Source: Serratia quinivorans (GTDB taxonomy: Bacteria > Pseudomonadota > Gammaproteobacteria > Enterobacterales > Enterobacteriaceae). Taken from it: a DNA stretch of 64,000 nucleotides. How positions within the stretch are numbered: position 1 is the first letter of the stretch; every line of letters begins with the position of its first letter. The position numbers were made by a program, and so were the translations under genes. A model generated the notes under the pieces. It made no database searches. It worked only from the letters and a program-made list of their open reading frames with translations, and was not told the origin of the DNA. Below are positions 47,616 through 57,667 of this stretch, in pieces. The stretch spans positions 3,410,001 through 3,474,000 of the forward strand of contig UGYN01000002.1 of assembly GCA_900457075.1 (NCBI GenBank). Direction: 5' to 3'.

Positions 47616-48533
47616 ATGTCTAAACGCTTACCACCTCTTAATGCACTGCGGGTTTTTGACGCGGCTGCCCGTCACCTGAGTTTTACCAAAGCGGCAGAAG
47701 AACTATTTGTCACCCAGGCCGCGGTGAGCCACCAGATCAAGTCGCTGGAGGACTTCCTCGGCCTGAAGCTGTTTCGGCGCCGCAATCGCTCGCTGTTGCT
47801 GACGGAAGAAGGGCAAAGTTATTACCTGGATATCAAAGAAATTTTCACCTCAATCAATGAGGCCACCCGCAAGCTGCAGGCCCGCAGCGCCAAGGGGGCA
47901 TTAACCGTCAGTTTGCCCCCTAGTTTTGCTATTCAGTGGCTGGTGCCGCGCCTGTCCGGCTTTAACTCAGCTTATCCGGGAATTGACGTGCGTATTCAGG
48001 CCGTGGACCGCGAAGAAGACAAGCTGGCGGATGATGTCGACGTGGCTATTTTCTATGGACGCGGCAACTGGACCGGATTGCGAGCCGAACGTTTATACGC
48101 GGAATATCTGTTGCCGGTGTGCTCACCCAGCCTGCTGACCGGGGAACATGCGTTAAAAATGACGAGCGATCTGGCTTATCACACGCTACTGCATGATACT
48201 TCACGCCGCGATTGGCTGGCCTATACCCGTCAGTTGGGGTTGCAGCACATTAATGTGCAGCAGGGGCCTATTTTCAGCCATAGCGCGATGGTGGTTCAGG
48301 CGGCGGTGCATGGGCAGGGGATTGCGCTGGTGAATAACGTGATGGCGCAGACCGAGATTGAAGCCGGGCGTTTGGTCTGTCCGTTTAACGAGGTTTTGGT
48401 CAGTAAAAATGCTTTTTATCTGGTATGTCATGACAGCCAGGCAGAACTGGGTAAAATAGCCGCCTTTCGTCAGTGGATCCTGGCTCGGGCAGCCAGCGAA
48501 CAAGAAAAGTTCCGCTTTCGCTACGAACAATGA
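47616..48533 (+). CDS. gcvA: GcvA, glycine cleavage system regulator
   Basis: GcvA activates the gcvTHP operon with glycine and also drives gcvB transcription. The 305-residue LysR-type protein matches E. coli GcvA: MSKRLPPLNALRVFDAAARH at the N-terminus, HTH around EELFVTQAAVSHQIKSLEDF (about residues 28-48), and the effector-domain start GALTVSLPPSFAIQWLVPRL. It is divergent from gcvB, with 173 bp between the start codon and the GcvB 5' end. Confidence 0.96.
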   Translation: MSKRLPPLNALRVFDAAARHLSFTKAAEELFVTQAAVSHQIKSLEDFLGLKLFRRRNRSLLLTEEGQSYYLDIKEIFTSINEATRKLQARSAKGALTVSLPPSFAIQWLVPRLSGFNSAYPGIDVRIQAVDREEDKLADDVDVAIFYGRGNWTGLRAERLYAEYLLPVCSPSLLTGEHALKMTSDLAYHTLLHDTSRRDWLAYTRQLGLQHINVQQGPIFSHSAMVVQAAVHGQGIALVNNVMAQTEIEAGRLVCPFNEVLVSKNAFYLVCHDSQAELGKIAAFRQWILARAASEQEKFRFRYEQ

Positions 48534-48585
48534 GGCCGGTCGCCGCGATGGCGCAGCCGGTTTTCTTCAATAAAGGTAAATAACG

Positions 48586-48981
48586 ATGAGCAGTCGTTCA
48601 ATGCTGATTTTTGCCGCTATCAGTGGCTTTGTATTTGTTGCTCTGGGCGCGTTTGGCGCACACGTATTAAGTGGCACCCTGGGTGCCAACGAGATGGTCT
48701 GGATCCGTACCGGACTGGACTATCAGGGGTTCCATACCCTGGCGATCCTGGCGCTGGCGGTGGCAATGCAACGCCGCGTCAGCCTGTGGTTTTACTGGAG
48801 CGGAGCGTTGTTGGCGCTCGGCACCGTACTGTTCAGCGGCAGTCTGTACTGTCTGGCGCTGTCACACCTGAAGTTCTGGGTTTATATCACGCCGATTGGC
48901 GGCGTGTGTTTCCTGATCGGTTGGGTATTGATGTTGATTGGCGCTTTGCGTCTGAGGAAAAAGGCCGAGCGCCATGAATAG
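48586..48981 (+). CDS. ygdD: YgdD, DUF423 membrane protein
   Basis: A 131-residue inner-membrane protein with four hydrophobic segments, matching E. coli YgdD. Conserved features include [14 protein letters not shown] and a [19 protein letters not shown] segment. The function is unknown. It lies 52 bp after gcvA and overlaps rlmM by 8 bases, so gcvA-ygdD-rlmM may share a transcript. Confidence 0.93.
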   Translation: MSSRSMLIFAAISGFVFVALGAFGAHVLSGTLGANEMVWIRTGLDYQGFHTLAILALAVAMQRRVSLWFYWSGALLALGTVLFSGSLYCLALSHLKFWVYITPIGGVCFLIGWVLMLIGALRLRKKAERHE

Positions 48982-50077
48982 ACTTGCGTTGTATTGCCGT
49001 CAAGGCTTTGAAAAAGAGTGTGCGGCAGAAATTACCGCCAAGGCTGCCGAACTGGAAGTGTTCGGTTTTGCCAGAGTAAAGGATAACAGCGGCTACGTGC
49101 TGTTCGAGTGCTACCAGCCGGATGACGCCGATCGCCTGGCGAAGGAAATCCCGTTCCGGGAGCTGATTTTTGCCCGTCAGATATTGGTGGTTGGCGAGTT
49201 GCTGCGCGATTTACCACCGGAAGATCGGGTTTCTCCGATTGTCGGCATGCTGATTGGCGTGGTCGATCGTGGTGGTGAACTGCGCGTGGAAGTGCCGGAT
49301 ACCAACGAAAGCAAAGAACTGTTGAAGTTCTGCCGCAAGCTGACGGTGCCGTTGCGTACTGCGATGCGTGAGCAGAAGGTGTTGATGGCGCGTGAGAATA
49401 AGACCCGTCCAGTGGTGCATGTGTTCTTTATCGCACCGGGGTGTTGCTATGTGGGTTACTCCTTCAGCAACAACAACTCACCGTTCTATATGGGCATTCC
49501 GCGTCTCAAGTTCCCATCCGATGCACCGAGCCGTTCTACCCTGAAACTGGAAGAAGCGTTCCACGTGTTTATTCCTGCCGACGAGTGGGATGAACGTTTG
49601 GCCAGCGGCATGCACGCGGTCGATCTGGGCGCCTGTCCGGGTGGCTGGACCTATCAACTGGTGCAACGCAGCATGATGGTGCACGCGGTGGACAATGGCC
49701 CAATGGCACCGAGCCTGATGGATACCGGGCAGGTGACGCATCATCGTGCCGACGGTTTCAGATATGAGCCTTCCAGCAGCAAGATTTACTGGCTGGTGTG
49801 CGATATGGTGGAAAAACCGGCGAAGGTGACCAGCCTGATGATCCAGTGGCTGGTGAAAGGCTGGTGTCGTGAGGCGATCTTCAACCTGAAATTGCCGATG
49901 AAAAAACGTTACGAAGAGGTTTCGCAGAATCTGCTGGCCATCAAGGAAGCGTTGGATACGGCGGGTATCAGTTCAGAAATTCATGCCAAGCAGCTGTATC
50001 ACGATCGTGAAGAAGTCACCGTGCACGTCCGTCGTATGTGGTCGGCCGTGGCAGGCCGCCGCGACGAGCGCGATTAA
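48974..50077 (+). CDS. rlmM: 23S rRNA (cytidine-2498-2'-O)-methyltransferase RlmM
   Basis: RlmM 2'-O-methylates C2498 of 23S rRNA using SAM. The 367-residue protein has an N-terminal THUMP-like part ([21 protein letters not shown]) and a C-terminal Rossmann methyltransferase with the SAM loop [19 protein letters not shown] near residues 217-235. K, D, K, E catalytic positions are consistent with the family ([29 protein letters not shown]). Overlap with ygdD is 8 bases. The 3' end faces xni, with a hairpin between. Confidence 0.95.
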   Translation: MNRLALYCRQGFEKECAAEITAKAAELEVFGFARVKDNSGYVLFECYQPDDADRLAKEIPFRELIFARQILVVGELLRDLPPEDRVSPIVGMLIGVVDRGGELRVEVPDTNESKELLKFCRKLTVPLRTAMREQKVLMARENKTRPVVHVFFIAPGCCYVGYSFSNNNSPFYMGIPRLKFPSDAPSRSTLKLEEAFHVFIPADEWDERLASGMHAVDLGACPGGWTYQLVQRSMMVHAVDNGPMAPSLMDTGQVTHHRADGFRYEPSSSKIYWLVCDMVEKPAKVTSLMIQWLVKGWCREAIFNLKLPMKKRYEEVSQNLLAIKEALDTAGISSEIHAKQLYHDREEVTVHVRRMWSAVAGRRDERD

Positions 50078-50084
50078 ATGACAG

Positions 50085-50102
50085 GGCGCTGTCTTCAGCG
50101 CC
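50085..50102. terminator. Hairpin between rlmM and xni
   Basis: A 7-bp perfect stem (GGCGCTG / CAGCGCC) with loop TCTT in the 30-bp gap between two convergent genes; no T-run. Confidence 0.5.
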
Positions 50103-50107
50103 AGTGA

Positions 50108-50860
50108 TTAAACCGGTAACCGCAGTTGCTGCAGGTTGCCGGTTAATGCCAGATCGGTTCGCAAGGTAGCGACTCTTTTGCTGACGTAGGCCATCTCGCG
50201 GTGCTGTTGCAGTTTTCCGCGCCATTTTTCCGGCACCTGTTCCAAATCCTGATATAACCCATCCAGCGAACCTGCCTGTTGTAACAGCAATACCGCCGTC
50301 TTCGGCCCAATCCCCGCCACGCCGGGGATTTTGCTGCTGCTTATCCCCGCCAGCCCCCAGTAATCCGCCAATTGTTGTGGCGATACGCCGAACTCTTGCT
50401 GCACAAACGGCATATCCAGCCAACGTTTTTGGAAATAATCGCGGATCTGCACGCTGGGTGCCAACAGTTGGCAATAGCCTTTGTCGGTGGACACAATGGT
50501 CACCTGATGGCCGCCGCCTGCAACCTTGGCGGTCAGCGTTGCCGCCAGATCGTCGGCCTCATTGCCCGGAGAGTGCCAACAGGCAACGCCAAGCGATTCA
50601 AATGCTTGCCGTAACTGCGGCATTTCCTGCTGCAAATTGTCCGGCATGGGCGAACGTCCGGCCTTGTAGTCGGGCAGGATTTGGTGGCGCCAGCTTTCGC
50701 TGCGGTCATCCTCATCGAACACCGCTACGGCGTGCGTTGGCCGACTGTGCTGAATCAACTGTTGCAGTGCGTGCTGGCAGGCATTCACACAGGGGGACCC
50801 CTGCACGGCGTGTATGCGGCGGATCAGGTTGAGGGCATCGACAATCAGTAGGTGTATCAT
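50108..50860 (-). CDS. xni: Flap endonuclease Xni
   Basis: Xni (ExoIX) is a structure-specific flap endonuclease of the 5'-3' exonuclease family, expected to process branched DNA. The 250-residue protein has [16 protein letters not shown] at the N-terminus with the metal-binding [11 protein letters not shown], and the HhH-type [18 protein letters not shown] region near residues 182-199. As in E. coli Xni, the full set of seven acidic residues of PolA-type exonucleases is not all apparent, so metal use may be limited. It lies past the ppnN terminator. Confidence 0.92.
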   Translation of the reverse strand: MIHLLIVDALNLIRRIHAVQGSPCVNACQHALQQLIQHSRPTHAVAVFDEDDRSESWRHQILPDYKAGRSPMPDNLQQEMPQLRQAFESLGVACWHSPGNEADDLAATLTAKVAGGGHQVTIVSTDKGYCQLLAPSVQIRDYFQKRWLDMPFVQQEFGVSPQQLADYWGLAGISSSKIPGVAGIGPKTAVLLLQQAGSLDGLYQDLEQVPEKWRGKLQQHREMAYVSKRVATLRTDLALTGNLQQLRLPV

Positions 50861-50878
50861 TATGGGCTTACAAGGTCA

Positions 50879-50908
50879 GAAAAAAGAAGGGCGGCTGTCA
50901 GGCCGCCC
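50879..50908 (-). terminator. ppnN terminator
   Basis: On the minus strand a 7-bp GC stem (GGGCGGC / GCCGCCC) with a 6-base loop is followed by TTCTTTTTT. It ends ppnN transcription 11 bp past its stop. Confidence 0.88.
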
Positions 50909-50919
50909 CGGATTGCTCA

Positions 50920-52284
50920 TTAAGCGACTATTTCGTAACAGGGCACATAAGCGGTGCCTGGCAGTTTCATCCGGTGCTGAGCGACAAAGCCCTGCAGCAG
51001 ACTGTCCATTTGCTTCATCATCTGCGGTTCGCCGTGCAGCTTGTACGGCCCAAACTGTTCGATGGCATGAATGCCATTTTCCTTCACGTTACCGGCGACG
51101 ATGCCGGAAAACGCGCGGCGTAGCGCGGCAGCCAACTGTTCGGCCGGCTGGTCGGGATACAGGTTGAGATTGGCCATATTCTCATGGCTTGGCTCAAACG
51201 GCAGCTGCAAATCCGGCGCAATGCGGATCGACCAGTTAAAGCTGTAGGCATCGCCGGTATTACGACGGTTCTCTTTCACCAGCGGCATGGCTTTTTTCAT
51301 CTGACGTGCGACTTCGGCCGGATCGTCGATGATGATGGTGTAGTGACGGCGCGCTTCGTCACCCAGCGTGTTCATGATGAACTCATCCAGCACCTGGAAG
51401 TAATTGGCGCTCTCTTTCGGCCCGGTGAGGATCAGCGGCAACACCTGTTCGCTGTTCTCCGGGTTCATCAGGATACCCAGTAGATAAAGCAGCTCTTCTG
51501 CCGTGCCGACACCGCCCGGGAAAATGATGATGCCGTGGGCGATACGGACGAAGGCCTCCAGGCGTTTTTCAATGTCCGGCATGATCACCAGCTCATTGAC
51601 CAACGGGTTGGGTGGCTCGGCGGCGATGATCGACGGCTCGGTCATGCCGATAAAGCGGCTATTGTGGTAGCGCTGTTGCGCATGGCCTACGGCCGCGCCT
51701 TTCATCGGTGCCTCCATGGCACCCGGCCCACAGCCGGTACAGATATTCAGCTCGCGCAGGCCCAGTTGGCTTCCGACCTTACGTGCGTAGAGGTATTCGT
51801 TTTCGTTGATCGAGTGACCCCCCCAGCACACCACCAGATTGGGATCTTCATCAAGGTGCAGCGCACGGGCGTTGCGCAGGATAGAGAACACCAGATTGGT
51901 AATGTGGGCCGAGTTTTCCAGATTCAGATGCTGGAAACGGCCGGCGCTGTCGATCTGCCCGTGAACGAACAGGATATCGCGCAGCACGGCAAACAGGTTG
52001 GCCTGCAGCGAACGGATGATTCGCCCGTCGACAAACGCGTCTTCCGGTGGATTCACCAGTTCAAGTTTGACCCCGCGCTCACGGCGCAGAACGTTAATAT
52101 CAAAGGTTTCGTAGCGTGACAGCAGCTGTTTGCTGTTGTCGGTCTGGCTGCCGGAGTTCAGGACGGCCAGCGAACAGTTGCGGAACAAACGGTATAGATC
52201 GCTGCTGGCGGTACGCTTCAGCATGTCTACTTCCAGCTGCGACAGCAAATCCATAGAGCCAAGCGGGCTGATGTGTGTAATCAA
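50920..52284 (-). CDS. ppnN: Pyrimidine/purine nucleotide 5'-monophosphate nucleosidase PpnN
   Basis: PpnN (YgdH) cleaves nucleoside 5'-monophosphates to free base and ribose 5-phosphate and is bound by (p)ppGpp in E. coli. The 454-residue length matches. Its LOG-like Rossmann core has the [20 protein letters not shown] motif and the signature [15 protein letters not shown] around residue 270. N- and C-terminal extensions specific to PpnN are present. Between queF and xni, with its own terminator. Confidence 0.95.
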   Translation of the reverse strand: MITHISPLGSMDLLSQLEVDMLKRTASSDLYRLFRNCSLAVLNSGSQTDNSKQLLSRYETFDINVLRRERGVKLELVNPPEDAFVDGRIIRSLQANLFAVLRDILFVHGQIDSAGRFQHLNLENSAHITNLVFSILRNARALHLDEDPNLVVCWGGHSINENEYLYARKVGSQLGLRELNICTGCGPGAMEAPMKGAAVGHAQQRYHNSRFIGMTEPSIIAAEPPNPLVNELVIMPDIEKRLEAFVRIAHGIIIFPGGVGTAEELLYLLGILMNPENSEQVLPLILTGPKESANYFQVLDEFIMNTLGDEARRHYTIIIDDPAEVARQMKKAMPLVKENRRNTGDAYSFNWSIRIAPDLQLPFEPSHENMANLNLYPDQPAEQLAAALRRAFSGIVAGNVKENGIHAIEQFGPYKLHGEPQMMKQMDSLLQGFVAQHRMKLPGTAYVPCYEIVA

Positions 52285-52483
52285 GGTAACTCCTTTGCAC
52301 CCGGAAAGGGGCAGTAGTAATCCATACGCAGCAGAACAGCATCTCGTTATAGTTAGCGCACGGCGGCAACGTCATCGTTTGCCAGCCGGAATGCCCAGCG
52401 CTCCTGATTTAACCTTACCGCCGTCACCTGTTTTTTACCAATACAAACCGCTCGTTAGCTCAGTTGTTGAGCACTGTTTCGCA

Positions 52484-53329
52484 CTATTGGCGTGCCAGAC
52501 GGCCATGTGACGGGACAAAGTCAGTGTTGCTGCGCCATGGATTGATGTCCAACCCGCCGCGACGGGTGTAGCGCGCATATACCGTCAGGCTTTGCGGCTG
52601 ACAGTAACGCATCAGGTCGTTAAAGATGCGTTCGACACATTGTTCATGGAATTCATTGTGATGACGGAAAGACACCAGATAACGCAGCAGCGCTTCGCGA
52701 TCGATCTGCGCACCACGATAGGCAATTTGCACCGAGCCCCAGTCCGGCTGGTTGGTGATCAGGCAATTGGACTTCAACAGATGGCTGACCAACTGCTCTT
52801 CCACCTGCAGGGGGCCGGTGGCATTTTGCAGATAATCGGCATTGAACTCGTAGTTATCGATACGTATGTCCTGGTTATCGATGCATTCGCCTTCTAACCG
52901 GGCGATCGGGTTGCCTTCCAGCTGATCTACGCGGAACAATGAGACGCTGACCTCGCCCTGAGCGCAGGCAGACAGATCGCGTTGCAAGGTATTGCGCACC
53001 GTCTCCCAGTCGCTGAAAGGCGTTTGGTTGAAACTGTTGAGATAAAGTTTGAAGCTCTTGGATTCAATCAGATTGATGCTGTCGGCAGTCAGGCTTATCT
53101 CTCCAACTGCCACCTGCGGCAAGCCGTTGTCGTTCAGCCAGGAGAGTTCGTACAGCGTCCAGATATCGGCCCCGTGGAACGGCAGGCTGTCCGGATACAA
53201 GCCCAGCGGCTCGCGGTTCATACTGCGCGGTACCGCCTGCAACAGCGTGGCGTCGTAATGGTCACGATACGCGGTGGCTTTGCCCAGCGTCAGTGCCGAC
53301 AGGGCGTGATGGTCTTGGTAGGAGGACAT
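52484..53329 (-). CDS. queF: 7-cyano-7-deazaguanine reductase QueF
   Basis: QueF reduces the nitrile of preQ0 to preQ1 with NADPH, a late step of queuosine synthesis for tRNA. The 281-residue tunnel-fold protein is the longer, two-domain type. The catalytic cysteine is in [14 protein letters not shown] and the [20 protein letters not shown] motif is intact. Divergent from syd, with 63 bp between starts. Confidence 0.96.
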   Translation of the reverse strand: MSSYQDHHALSALTLGKATAYRDHYDATLLQAVPRSMNREPLGLYPDSLPFHGADIWTLYELSWLNDNGLPQVAVGEISLTADSINLIESKSFKLYLNSFNQTPFSDWETVRNTLQRDLSACAQGEVSVSLFRVDQLEGNPIARLEGECIDNQDIRIDNYEFNADYLQNATGPLQVEEQLVSHLLKSNCLITNQPDWGSVQIAYRGAQIDREALLRYLVSFRHHNEFHEQCVERIFNDLMRYCQPQSLTVYARYTRRGGLDINPWRSNTDFVPSHGRLARQ

Positions 53330-53392
53330 CTGCTGTCACCTTGGTAATAGATAGGTACAATGGTTGCCAGTTTACCGTATGCGAGAAAAAAT

Positions 53393-53944
53393 ATGGACCA
53401 TGATGTACCGCACGCCCTGCGTGAATTTACCCAGCGCTATGTTGATCTTTGGCAGCAAGAGCGTGGTCATGCCCCAGCCAGCCAGGATCTGTACGGTGTG
53501 CCGTCGCCTTGCCTGGTAGAAAATCGTGATGACGAAGTGCTGTGGTTGCCCCAAGCTTTTACCCCGGCGGCGACGCTGGAAAAGGTAGAGACCGCGCTCG
53601 AGCTGCGCTTGCAGCCGGATATCAACCTGTTTTATACCCAGCAGTATGCGGGTGACATGAGCGCCCAGTTTGGTGAGCATCACGTGACTCTGTTGCAGGT
53701 GTGGAGCGAGGACGACTTTATTCGTCTGCAGGAAAACCTGATCGGTCATCTGGTGACGCAAAAGCGCCTGAAACTGTCGCCAACGCTGTTCCTGGCAACG
53801 ACCGAATCAGAAATGACCATGGTCTCGCTGTGTAACGTTAGCGGCAATGTGGTTTTGGAGCAGTTTGGCAGTGATAAACGCACTTTGCTGGCGGCTTCGT
53901 TGGGCAATTTCCTCGATGCATTGCGCCCGACGTTGGGTGTTTGA
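53393..53944 (+). CDS. syd: SecY-interacting protein Syd
   Basis: Syd binds SecY and SecE and is thought to monitor assembly of the Sec translocon, acting from the cytoplasmic face. The 183-residue protein has [19 protein letters not shown] and [17 protein letters not shown], with a conserved [23 protein letters not shown] 53393 is preferred ([12 protein letters not shown]); an upstream in-frame start at 53360 lacks support. It lies before the csrB control region, as in E. coli. Confidence 0.94.
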   Translation: MDHDVPHALREFTQRYVDLWQQERGHAPASQDLYGVPSPCLVENRDDEVLWLPQAFTPAATLEKVETALELRLQPDINLFYTQQYAGDMSAQFGEHHVTLLQVWSEDDFIRLQENLIGHLVTQKRLKLSPTLFLATTESEMTMVSLCNVSGNVVLEQFGSDKRTLLAASLGNFLDALRPTLGV

Positions 53945-53962
53945 GCCTTTTTGTTTCGAAGT

Positions 53963-54006
53963 CCGTGTGCGAGATCTCGCACACGGGCTGTGAGAGATCG
54001 CTTTTA
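53963..54006 (+). promoter_or_regulatory. Two UvrY-type palindromes upstream of csrB
   Basis: A 24-bp perfect palindrome (53963-53986) contains TGTGCGAGATCTCGCACA (53966-53983). Next to it is TGTGAGAGATCGCTTTTA (53989-54006). Each matches 15 of 18 positions of the TGTGAGAGATCTCTTACA site, the BarA/UvrY-bound palindrome I recall upstream of E. coli csrB. They lie about 140-180 bp before the RNA, as expected. The first may also end syd transcription. UvrY binding is inferred. Confidence 0.7.
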
Positions 54007-54142
54007 ATTTTTCCCTCGCACTAGCTTAGGTGGAATTTATTGTTATCCAGATCAATTGGTTAGATTTTCTTTAGGATAACTCTTAGTGTTAATTTCCTGT
54101 CAGCCGCCCAGTAAGCCCTTGTGAACCCGGGATAATTAAGCG

Positions 54143-54504
54143 ATCTTATGTTCACCGGAAGGGATACGGTGGAGCTGGAAAGCATCAGGATGATGCAGCT
54201 TCAGGATGAAGAAGTGGATGCGCTCAGTGAAGAGCGAAGGACGGCGTCAGGAGATGCTCAGGATGTTTCAGGATTGAAACCAGGGACACCTCCAGGATGG
54301 AGATTGAGAGCCGGCACAGGATGGTTGGCGGGTCATGAAGACTGAGGAACCGCGTCAGGACGATGCTACAGGACAGAGCCAGGATGGTTTTGGTCAGGAT
54401 GGCCGCAGGAAAAGTTTTCAAGGATTGAGCAGGGAGCACACTGTGTAGCGGGACTGCTATAAAACGAACCGAGGGCACTGTTAGCGCAGTGCCCTCAACT
54501 TTTT
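54143..54504 (+). ncRNA. csrB: CsrB regulatory RNA
   Basis: CsrB sequesters the RNA-binding protein CsrA through many GGA motifs. This stretch carries about 24 GGA motifs, most as CAGGATG or CAGGA in hairpin loops, for example CATCAGGATGATG and CTCCAGGATGGAG, and shows the conserved GGGACACCTCCAGGATGGAG and AGGAAAAGTT segments. It ends with the strong hairpin GAGGGCACTG / CAGTGCCCTC and five T. The position between syd and yqcC is as in E. coli. The 5' end is approximate (about 54143), set from a GATAAT -10-like sequence at 54131-54136. A short open frame inside it is not coding. Confidence 0.94.
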
Positions 54505-54564
54505 ATACGGGTTCATGCTTTAAGTATCAATAATACTTAACCCTGCTTACATTCATCTCAGTTA

Positions 54565-55803
54565 TTAACCAATCGCACCCAGCGTATCGCCATCGCTCTG
54601 TTTTTTCGGTAACAGGAACAGCGTGGCGTAGATATCCAGCAAATAAATAGCCGCCAGCAGGCTGATCGCCGCAGTGAAGGATACCTGTGTCACCAGCGCG
54701 CCGATGACCAATGGCCCCAGTCCACCGACGCCTCGCCCCAGGTTAAACAGAATATTTTGTGCAGTGGCACGCGCCTGAACCGGGTAGGTATCGGAGATCA
54801 ATGCGCCGTAGCCCCCAATCATGCCATTAACGAATAACCCCATCAGCGCTCCGGCAAACAGCATCAACGTTGGGTCACTAAGCTGCGCGTAGACAACCAC
54901 CATGACCACCGCACCAATCTGATAGCAGATAAAAATCTTCCAGCGGCTGAAGCGATCGGCCAACACGCCAAATAGCCAGATGCCAAATGTCATGCCGATC
55001 ACCGTGACGGCTGTCCACAGGCCGGATTTGGTCAGTGAGAAACCAAAGTTTTTTGCCAGGTAGGTCGGCATCCAAATCATCAGCCCGTAATAACCGAAGT
55101 TCTGCACCGAGCACAGAATGAAAATGCCGATGCTGGCCTTGCTGGTGGCCCGGTCTTTGAATAGCAGGCTCAGACGTTGGGCGAATGACAGTTGTGGGCC
55201 GCTGTTTTGCTGACGGACGAACTCTTCCGGCTCACCCAGAGTGCGGCGGATCAGGAACGACACCAGCGCCGGTAACAGCCCAACCAGGAACATGCCACGC
55301 CAGCCGATATGGGGCAGCAGCAGTGGGGTGAGGAACGCCGCCGCCAGGACGCCCAACTGCCAGCCCATGCCCACATAGGCCGAGGCGCGATTACGTTTTT
55401 CTGCCGGCCAGGCTTCGGCGATCAGCGCCATGCCGATACCGAACTCGCCGCCGAGTCCAATGCCCGCCAGCGTGCGGTAGGCGAGTAAATCCCAGTAGCC
55501 TTGCGCCAGCGCGCACAGACCGGTAAACAGTGAGAACATCAAAATTGTAATGGTCAGCACCCGGATACGGCCAAAGCGATCGCTGAGGTGGCCGAAGATC
55601 ACGCCGCCCAGTACCGCGCCGATCAGCGTCCAGGTGACCAGTGAACCGGCAGCGGAGGAGCTTAACCCCATTTCGATACTGATGGCAGGCAGCATAAAGC
55701 CGAGGATCAGCAGGTCAAAGCCGTCCATGGCGTAGCCGGTGACTGAAGCCACCATGGCTTTACCGGGCGTGGCGTGATTTTTTCTCGGTGTGATTGCGGG
55801 CAT
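54565..55803 (-). CDS. MFS transporter, aromatic acid/sugar-acid type
   Basis: This 412-residue inner-membrane transporter has about 12 hydrophobic segments. MFS motifs are clear: GHLSDRFGRIRVL after helix 2 and an RTLAGIGLGGEFGIGMALIAE stretch, with DGFDLLILGFMLPAI in helix 1. This profile resembles the AAHS/MHS-like proton symporters for aromatic or sugar acids. It has no E. coli counterpart at this place and is inserted between csrB and yqcC on the minus strand. It stands alone, without catabolic genes. Substrate unknown. Confidence 0.85.
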   Translation of the reverse strand: MPAITPRKNHATPGKAMVASVTGYAMDGFDLLILGFMLPAISIEMGLSSSAAGSLVTWTLIGAVLGGVIFGHLSDRFGRIRVLTITILMFSLFTGLCALAQGYWDLLAYRTLAGIGLGGEFGIGMALIAEAWPAEKRNRASAYVGMGWQLGVLAAAFLTPLLLPHIGWRGMFLVGLLPALVSFLIRRTLGEPEEFVRQQNSGPQLSFAQRLSLLFKDRATSKASIGIFILCSVQNFGYYGLMIWMPTYLAKNFGFSLTKSGLWTAVTVIGMTFGIWLFGVLADRFSRWKIFICYQIGAVVMVVVYAQLSDPTLMLFAGALMGLFVNGMIGGYGALISDTYPVQARATAQNILFNLGRGVGGLGPLVIGALVTQVSFTAAISLLAAIYLLDIYATLFLLPKKQSDGDTLGAIG

Positions 55804-55986
55804 CTGTCTAATCTGTGTGGTTTATTCGGTGAACACATTGTGCCGTGTGGCCGTGCCGCCCACCAGTCCAAATCCATTTCTGCCATCAACTCAGCTGAAT
55901 TTGGGCTATAAAAAGTAAAATGCTATGCTTTGCCGCCTTTCAGCCGCGCCGCTGAATATCATGGTTTAAACAGATCGGGAATGCAG

Positions 55987-56316
55987 ATGAGTATACAAAA
56001 TCAGGTTCGCCTTAGTTTGCAGGCGATTGAACAGTCAATGCGAGAGTTGGCGCTGTGGCAAGCTACGCCGCCCGAGCCTGAAGCCTTCGCCAGCCCCGAG
56101 CCGTTTTGCGTTGACAGCATGTCGGCCGAAGCCTGGTTGCAATGGGTCTTTCTGCCACGCATGTACGCGTTGCTGGATGCGGGAGCGCCGCTGCCGACGC
56201 GTTTTGCCATCACGCCTTATTTCGAAGAGGCGTTGAAAGATAACGACCCCAACTGCATGCCGCTGTTGGTGCTGTTGCAGCGCCTGGATAACATGCTGAA
56301 TAAAGAGCTGCAATAA
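55987..56316 (+). CDS. yqcC: YqcC family protein
   Basis: A 109-residue cytoplasmic protein matching E. coli YqcC in length and in VDSMSAEAWLQWVFLPRMYALLD and PYFEEALKD segments. ATG 55987 is preferred over 55981 because GGGA lies 6 bases upstream. It has no known enzymatic role; conserved linkage with truC suggests a common use. Its stop and the truC start overlap in TAATG. Confidence 0.93.
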   Translation: MSIQNQVRLSLQAIEQSMRELALWQATPPEPEAFASPEPFCVDSMSAEAWLQWVFLPRMYALLDAGAPLPTRFAITPYFEEALKDNDPNCMPLLVLLQRLDNMLNKELQ

Positions 56317-57086
56317 TGCTTGAGATTCTATATCAGGATGAGCATTTGGTGGCGGTGAACAAGCCTTCCGGGTGGTTGGTACACCGCAGTTGGCTGGATC
56401 GCCATGAAACCCGGTTTGTGATGCAAACCGTGCGCGATCAGATTGGCCAGCATGTGTTTACCGTGCATCGCCTCGATCGGCCCACCTCTGGGGTGCTGTT
56501 GATGGCGCTGTCCAGTGAGGTGGCACGGTTGCTATCGCAGCAGTTTGAACAGCATCAGATGCAGAAAACCTATCACGCGGTGGTGCGTGGTTACGTGCTG
56601 GAGGGTGCGACCATCGACTATCCGCTGACGGAAGAGCTGGACAAAATCGCCGACAAGTTTGCCTCTAAAGACAAAGGCCCGCAGCCGGCGGTCACTCATT
56701 ACCGGCCGCTGGCGCGGGTAGAAATGCCGGTAGCGATTGGCCGTTACGAAAGCGCGCGCTACAGCCTGGTTGAACTGAAGCCGGAAAATGGCCGCAAGCA
56801 CCAGTTGCGCCGCCATATGGTGCATATCCGCCATCCGATTATTGGTGACAGCAAACACGGCGACCTGAACCAGAACCGGGGTATGGCCCAGCATTTTGGC
56901 TGTCCACGCCTGATGCTGCATGCCAGTCATCTGCAACTGAATCATCCGGTGACCGGCGAGCCGCTGCATCTTTCCGCGCGCTGGGATGAACCCTGGCAGG
57001 GAGTCATGTCACAGTTTGGCTGGACAGAGAATCTCCCTGAGCTTGCCAGGGTTGAGTTTCCCCCGGCTAGCGGTCAGGATAACTGA
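56316..57086 (+). CDS. truC: tRNA pseudouridine(65) synthase TruC
   Basis: TruC isomerises U65 in tRNA-Ile and tRNA-Asp. The 256-residue RluA-family protein has the catalytic HRLDRPTSGVLLMALSS (aspartate about residue 54) and the family strand YSLVELKPENGRKHQLRRHM. It begins at the last base of the yqcC stop (TAATG). The next gene, yqcA, begins 33 bp later. Confidence 0.95.
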   Translation: MLEILYQDEHLVAVNKPSGWLVHRSWLDRHETRFVMQTVRDQIGQHVFTVHRLDRPTSGVLLMALSSEVARLLSQQFEQHQMQKTYHAVVRGYVLEGATIDYPLTEELDKIADKFASKDKGPQPAVTHYRPLARVEMPVAIGRYESARYSLVELKPENGRKHQLRRHMVHIRHPIIGDSKHGDLNQNRGMAQHFGCPRLMLHASHLQLNHPVTGEPLHLSARWDEPWQGVMSQFGWTENLPELARVEFPPASGQDN

Positions 57087-57119
57087 TCATTTTCAAAGAT
57101 ATTTAAGGGAGTAGGGGCA

Positions 57120-57569
57120 ATGGCTCAGGTTGGAATCTTCGTGGGAACGGTCTACGGCAACGCATTATTGGTGGCGGAAGAGGCTGAAACTATCCTCAGT
57201 GAGCAGGGCCATGAGGTCAAACTGTTTGAAGAAGGCACGCTTGAGGCCTGGCAGTTTTACCGTCAGCACTACGCGCTGGTGATTACTTCAACCACCGGCC
57301 AGGGTGATTTGCCGGACAGCATTGCGCCGCTGTTTCACGCTATCCGTGACCAGGTCGGCTACCAGCCGGAGCTGCGCTATGGGCTGATCGCACTGGGTGA
57401 CAGCAGCTACGACAATTTCTGCGGTGCCGGGCGTGCTTTTGATGCGTTGCTGCAGGAACAAGGCGCCACCCGCGTGGGTGAAGTGTTGGAAATCGATGCG
57501 ATGGAACAGCCTGAACCGGAAGTGGTTTCTTGCCCGTGGGTTGAGAAGTGGGGCACGCTGCTGAAATAG
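57120..57569 (+). CDS. yqcA: YqcA, small flavodoxin
   Basis: A 149-residue flavodoxin-like protein matching E. coli YqcA. The FMN phosphate loop region is [19 protein letters not shown] (residues about 5-23), with [13 protein letters not shown] as the FMN ring-binding loop and [14 protein letters not shown] as a second. It probably carries electrons to a tRNA- or thiol-modifying enzyme, but the partner is unknown. A palindromic repeat follows directly after its stop. Confidence 0.94.
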   Translation: MAQVGIFVGTVYGNALLVAEEAETILSEQGHEVKLFEEGTLEAWQFYRQHYALVITSTTGQGDLPDSIAPLFHAIRDQVGYQPELRYGLIALGDSSYDNFCGAGRAFDALLQEQGATRVGEVLEIDAMEQPEPEVVSCPWVEKWGTLLK

Positions 57570-57583
57570 AATGACCTGCCGCC

Positions 57584-57641
57584 TGTAGGGGCGAATATAT
57601 TCGCCCCGATTAATACGGGCGCAGCATGCTGCGCCCCTACA
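57584..57641. repeat. Nested palindromic intergenic repeat
   Basis: Two perfect 20-bp palindromes (57588-57607, GGGGCGAATA mirrored; 57617-57636, GGGCGCAGCA mirrored) are enclosed by outer 10-bp arms TGTAGGGGCG / CGCCCCTACA. The whole 58 bp can fold as a branched structure. It belongs to the REP/BIME class common downstream of enterobacterial operons. Its second half reappears with one centre change at 39622-39641. It lies at the point where the E. coli 62-min and 4-min gene orders join. Confidence 0.8.
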
Positions 57642-57667
57642 ATCTGTAGTCTCAGTTCGCTGAACCC

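Noticed and set aside
54148..54345. 65-codon open frame inside CsrB
   Set aside because: The sequence is explained by the GGA-rich CsrB RNA; no ribosome site or conserved product.
57584..57641. Repeat as an insertion sequence or transposon end
   Set aside because: No transposase gene and no target-site duplication; the nested palindromes fit a REP/BIME-like element.
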